64,000 nucleotides of DNA from Valencia hispanica (taxonomy: Eukaryota > Chordata > Actinopteri > Cyprinodontiformes > Valenciidae): NCBI GenBank assembly GCA_963556495.2, contig OY747716.1, positions 15,220,040-15,284,039 on the forward strand, written 5' to 3'. Under the pieces are notes generated by a model that saw only the letters and a program-made list of their open reading frames with translations, had not been told where the DNA came from and did not search any database. Shown here in pieces: positions 58,991 to 64,000 of this stretch; the first letter of the stretch is position 1; every line of letters starts with the position of its first letter. Position numbers and translations under genes: made by a program.

Positions 58991-61900
58991 AGCGCGCAAT
59001 CTGTAATGGACAAAATATGAAAAGCTGCAAACTGCTTAGCCATTGTTCTGTAACAAGAAAACAAGCTTTTTTTATGTCAAGGAGGCAGAAACTGCTCCAC
59101 TGAATCAGAATTCTCACTAAAGGTAAAAGGTGGATAAAGCAGGGGCATAAAGAATGGTAATTATCGGTGCTATCACACAAAGAGAATTTAAAGATGAAAA
59201 ATCGTTTGACGTTGAAAACGGAAACAACCTCACTTTGGGCGCAAATATTATAATAAAATCAAAGCTACTCAACATATTTGCATTTACAGTGCTACTTTGT
59301 TTACTTGAAACACTTGAAACAGTACATTACCATTTCAAAGCTGGTCAAGTATGTGGGATTCGTTGTCTACACGTAAACATAACGATGATTGGTTTTTTTT
59401 TCTTCTTTATTTCTTGTTCCGCATTTCCTCTCTCGCCCTCAAACCACCGGCGAATCCCCGCAGTGAACTTCTGCTGACTCTCTTTTGCTCGCTTGAAACA
59501 GTGTGAGGCAAATTCCATTGTGTGTCTTAGAAGACGCCTCGTGTGGGACGGATGCCTCAAAGAGACTTTGTGAGGAATCAAAGGTTTCCTTCTGATGGAA
59601 AAGAAACCATTGCCATCCCCGACGGTTTCTTTCAACACATGTCGCCAATCAAACAGCTCTCAAAACACCTTCTGTTTTCAATCCGGCTCTTTGACGAGCT
59701 GCTTGAAAAGCAAAGTGTGTGTGCGTGAGCGTGTGTGTGTGTGTGTGTGTTCAGTGTGGCAGGACCCATTGCCTTACATGCATCCACCAGAGAATGCTGC
59801 ATGGCAACAGTGTGTTACAGCAGAAAGACCAAACAGCACCCTTGATTCTACAGGCCTAAATTACACCAAACTGACGAAACTTTATATGAAACGTCGAAGG
59901 CTCCTCGGGAGCTTGACGAACCCTGTTTTCTGTGTAATGAAGTCGTATCGTAACTCAAGCGGGAAACCCTAAAAGACCGTCTCTTGTACTGAGCTTCAAG
60001 ATTTCACCGTGACCTCAATGTGTACGTAAAAATATCAGATCCGACCTTTTTACGAGGCGCCAGTGTTTGCATGAGTTATCCTGATTGTTCCTCCTCGTTT
60101 TGCAGGAAGGTCCTTGGCTCTTGTCGCCTTCGGGGCTGTGGTTTGTACCAGCCGGCTTGTGACGCTCCATGGGTGGCCGAATGGGAAAGGGCCTCCGGTT
60201 AAATTGGGACAGGAAGAGTCGAGCTGTCAGGGGACTACTGCTTGGCCCCCTGTTTTGGCCTGAGGAAACCTAATTTCATGGTGTGCTTTGGGATCAGCAG
60301 TGTTGTGTCAGATAAGCTGGTGGGCTCACTTTGACCTTCCAGCTGGATTAGCATGTCCCCAGTCAGACATCTACACATTTGGGTGCCCAAGAAAAAGAAT
60401 ACAGAAACAAAGTCCTGGATAACAATCCAAGGGTTTTATGAAATATAAACTTGCGACAAGAAAGTCTATCCCCAAAACAATATAAAATACAAAATTACAG
60501 CATTTTAGAATATTACTGTAATGTCAATAACTGCATCTAAATTCAGGAACTGAAGCATTTTTCCCCAAAAATAACAAAACAGTTCAGAGAGATTCTGATT
60601 GTTGTACTCTAATTAATTACACTACAGTCTTTTTTGTTTCATCTAAATAAATATTCAACAGATCTAGTTCCAGATTAAAATACCTACCGTATCTGTAAAT
60701 GATACGTTGAATGAACATCATGAGACATGGAATACAATTTAATATCAAAGCACTTCTTCAGATGTATTCAAATAGAGCTTGATACAGTTCTTAACATGTT
60801 CCTAACGTGAGTATTGACGTTTATTGTAAATGGAAACACAGCTGTAAGGTTCTATAAATATTAATATAAAACAAAACTTTGTTACTTTAAAATAGAGATG
60901 GAAAAAGGCATTTATTTAAGAGTGGTATCTACTCTGGTGTACAACATAGCAAACAATCTCTAGGCATCTTTTCCACTGTGTATCTGCTGTGAAGACTTTA
61001 TGTCCATAGTGTCTGGGACATGAGCAGAGATTAAGCAGACCCTCTGTGTTAGACACAGATGCAGAAATAGTGCCCAGGTATTTAAGACATACCTTACCGA
61101 ACAAAACTGATCCGTTTGTGTAATATTTTACTAGACTCAATAAATAGCAAGTAGTTTTATTGCAGTGATTTCAATTAACTAGTAAAACAATCTTTTTTAA
61201 TGAAGGAAACAGTCAAAGAGTTAATCCGTTTAAGTTTTGTCAGCTATTAGTTTAAATAAAAAGGAAAAACATTTAGAACTAGCAGTTTAATTATAAAGGA
61301 TTACAGGAAGTCATCACTACAGAGAGCTGAGGGAATGGATGGCTCAACAGAGCTAAGACTTTTGGACAACTCTACTTAAAGGAAAATAAGCAGAAGGAAG
61401 ATAATTCTTGTACTCCTCTATTAAAGATGAAAAATACATAGTTCTAGCTTGATAGAGGACCTATTATACAATAATAGACTATTTTTCAAAATAAGTAGGA
61501 CTCCTGTAGATGTGCAGAATGCCGTTTTCTCTTTGTTTTTCCAAGCTGTTTGTTTTTAAAGTACGCTTTTCTGTATTAAACCAACCAGCTAGCCTCCTAT
61601 GACTGATAACTGCGGCTGTCCCAAAATAATGAAAATTATTCCTCAAGAGCAAAAATTTGCAAATCAGCTTTGGTCTGAGGCAGAGATCTTCACAAGTCCA
61701 AATGAAAACTTTAGTCTACAATAACTGAAAAAAGGCATTTTGTGATCAAACATCTAAGTCACCTGTAACTCTGAATCACTGTAGGTTAGGAATAGGGTCT
61801 TCCTTACCTGTGCTGTTTGTATGAACATTTAATACTTTAAAAATACTATTTAAAAATAGTTATCTTTTAATCATTTAACATTTAATTCACCATCCCAAAA

Positions 61901-62083
61901 AAAGATGATGAAGATGGATGGAGTCAAAAAATAGGTAGGCATGTATGCTATAAAAAAATGAAGCGAAAGAGATTCAAACTTGTACTGTCACTCTACAGGA
62001 CCAAGTAATTTACTTTTACACTAAACGATGAGAGATATATACTGAGAGCAAATCTTTAACTGCTTACAAGCTGTTACCAGAAC
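58991..62083. other. Unassigned non-coding sequence with a (GT)10 microsatellite
   Basis: A GT dinucleotide tract lies at 59731-59750, preceded by GTGTGTGTGCGTGAGC. Otherwise no repeats or exons are recognised. The ORF at 59595-59972 runs through the microsatellite and has no domain. Confidence 0.5.
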
Positions 62084-62145
62084 CATCCATTCATCCATTC
62101 CTCTTCCATACCCGCTTGTCCTCGCAGGCTCAGCTGGTGACCAAA
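62084..62145. repeat. Short ATCCATTCATCCATT-type teleost repeat end
   Basis: CATCCATTCATCCATTCCTC followed by CATACCCGCTTGTCCTCGCA resembles the repeat family inserted at 2072-2202. Only the end is present. Confidence 0.55.
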
Positions 62146-64000
62146 GTTTCTCCAGCCGTCATTGCGCGAGAGGCTGTTAATAGAACCTTACATCAAAAAA
62201 TCCTGCACTGTCCCTTTAAGTGACTCAGTGAAAAACAGTCCTGATCAGGCAATTCTGATCGTAAAGAGTTTTTTGGGATCTGAGTCACTGGCGAACTTGT
62301 TAGGAAAAGTCATTTCTAACCTATATCTGTTAGCATTTGCTAAGTATTAGTGAAATACTATGCTAAATACCGTACAGAAAAAGGACTCTCTTTTACACAT
62401 TCAAGAGCAGCTACACATAAAGACGTTTCTATCCCAATGGTAGCAACAGTCAGAGTTTAGGGAGTTTGTCTCTCATCCAGCTCTTTAAGCTCCACCAATT
62501 GGCTGTTTTTTTGTATTAAACACTCCTTGCCTAAGGCAAAGGAACACATCAAGACCTTCTCAAAATGTCTACTGCTTGATTGAAGAGTAAGGATTATTTA
62601 TTGCTCAGCAGGTGACGAGTACCATCCCAACTGGGAAACACACGGGCGTGCGTTAATGCCCATTGTGGGGTTTCTACATTCTTTTACCGAGACATCCAGT
62701 GTGATTTTAATAAAAGGAGAAACCAGGAGGCATGGTTTGTTTTAGTAAATACGTCTCTAATCTGTTCCTGAGCTCGTCATCGTATCGCCCTGCTACTTTG
62801 TGCGCTACTCAGCCAAACACACACTTGTAAACCTCCTTCATCCCACTCCGTCTCTGGATCTTTCTTTTCCCCACATACACTCGCCAGATGTTTCTGGGAG
62901 CTCAAGGGGAGAACCCACAGGTACTCTGTGCGTGCGTTTAAATCCGACCCCCACAATGGGCTCTTCTTTGTGCATCTGTCGAGATTAATGACGACAGCTC
63001 TTCCTACAACAGAGTCGGCTTCCGCCTTTTAAGTCCAAGTGGGGTCGCCGAGGCTGGATCAGAAGGAGAAGGGGGTTCTTCAAGCCAAAACAGGTGACTA
63101 AAAAAAAAAATCTTGTCCACTAGTTTTTATCTACCGACACTTCACCGGAGCACCCATCTGCTTCTTATATCAACACTCACCCACTTGCCAGCTCAGGGGT
63201 CTACTGGTCAGACCTGCAGGGGTCAACCGTACAAAGTGGAGTAATGAAATCAAAAGCAGCCATATGACAGAGGCTGCTGTTGATCAGTGGAAATCGCTGA
63301 AGGTTTTCATTATGACGTATTATGACGGGGGTGGGGGGATTCAAAAGGGAGGATATTAAAGACTCAGAAGAGCTCTTTCAGTCTGAGTAATGGTCGGATA
63401 GAGCGGGGCCACAGACAGCTTTACTGTTCCCTCAGGCTTCAAAGTGTTAAGTGTGCGAGCTGATACTGCAGAGTATGCTAACATACAGCTTTTGCCTTTA
63501 TGTGGAGATAAAACCCATCATTTTTTAATGGATTTAGATTACCTTCATAAATCTAATGGATGTGCGTCTGTGATGTCACATCTGGGGCAGTGATGGTAAA
63601 GGGAATCTTTGGGTGTCATATCGTCGTGCAAGAACCAACTGCAAAATAGCAGACACTGAAGCAGGTTTATTTTTACTACATCTTGAGTCAGCTGTGCTGA
63701 AGCGCTTCATTTATGGCCATTGGTTTTCAAGCATTATACACAGCTGGAGCGTTGTGGTGAGTGGTTGAAGGCGCCGGCCTATTCGTAGTTTATTACTTGT
63801 GGATCCACCTATTCATTGGTACTTCCTGTTGAATGCAACTCCATATTATTCAGGAATATTTTGCCTATTCACAGATATTTATTCAAACGTAAATCTAAAA
63901 TATTCAGAAGAAACATAGCTCAGGAAGCTAAAATACCAATGCGCAATGTTTCTTGACATGCTATTGGCTGGCATTTGCAAAGCACTGATTGGCTATACTC
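62146..64000. other. Unassigned non-coding sequence
   Basis: No repeat ends, exons or RNA genes recognised up to the window edge. Confidence 0.5.

Noticed and set aside
59595..59972. 125-aa ORF with CVCVC repeat
   Set aside because: It reads through the GT microsatellite; no recognisable domain.

Overview
This window is from an animal nuclear genome, almost certainly a ray-finned (teleost) fish. The evidence is its mobile-element content: a Rex3/RTE-type LINE with a GATG-repeat tail, many L2-type LINE pieces with TTGCC or TTCAAT tails, several Tc1 transposons, hAT elements with 8-bp target duplications, and TTAA-inserting elements. Overall it is AT-rich, with long microsatellites. I found no host protein-coding exon, tRNA, rRNA, CRISPR array or bacterial-type operon. 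All recognisable coding sequence is transposon-derived and broken. The window reads as intergenic or deep-intronic DNA.

0-18 kb is the mobile-element-dense part. It holds a 92-bp hairpin (1738-1829), one copy of an unrecognised mosaic repeat (2000-3420), a 5'-truncated Rex3 (3748-4391, minus), and a hAT-like element with a perfect palindromic 8-bp target duplication (4748-7565) that carries a younger L2 LINE. Next comes a nested stack (7878-11564): a TIR element broken by one hAT (8269-11391), which is itself broken by a second hAT (9201-10974). A TTAA element follows (11922-12750), then L2 and CR1/Rex1-like fragments, a Tc1 (13896-14840), the second, inverted copy of the mosaic repeat (15356-16262), and a better-preserved but dead Tc1 (16708-18077).

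18-33 kb is mostly sequence I cannot assign, with a long AT microsatellite, Tc1 and L2 remnants and a small hAT-type MITE. 33-37 kb holds several degraded DNA elements. 37-49 kb has L2 and CR1-like LINE pieces, a second TTAA element (43513-44200) and two long inverted-repeat foldback elements (42092-42587 and 48314-49046). 49-64 kb is largely unassigned, with a second long AT microsatellite, MITE-like ends and one decayed Tc1 (57857-58990).

The genes do not form a pathway. The connecting story is successive transposition: insertions inside insertions, internal deletions that remove catalytic residues while leaving TIRs, and 5'-truncated LINEs. The window shows no new defence or metabolic system. 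The most unusual items are the nested stack with intact target duplications, the 32-bp x 9 minisatellite inside a hAT, the two TTAA elements with short ORFs, and the paired mosaic repeat whose LINE junction is shared by both copies. Family names come from recognising motifs by eye; no database search was run.
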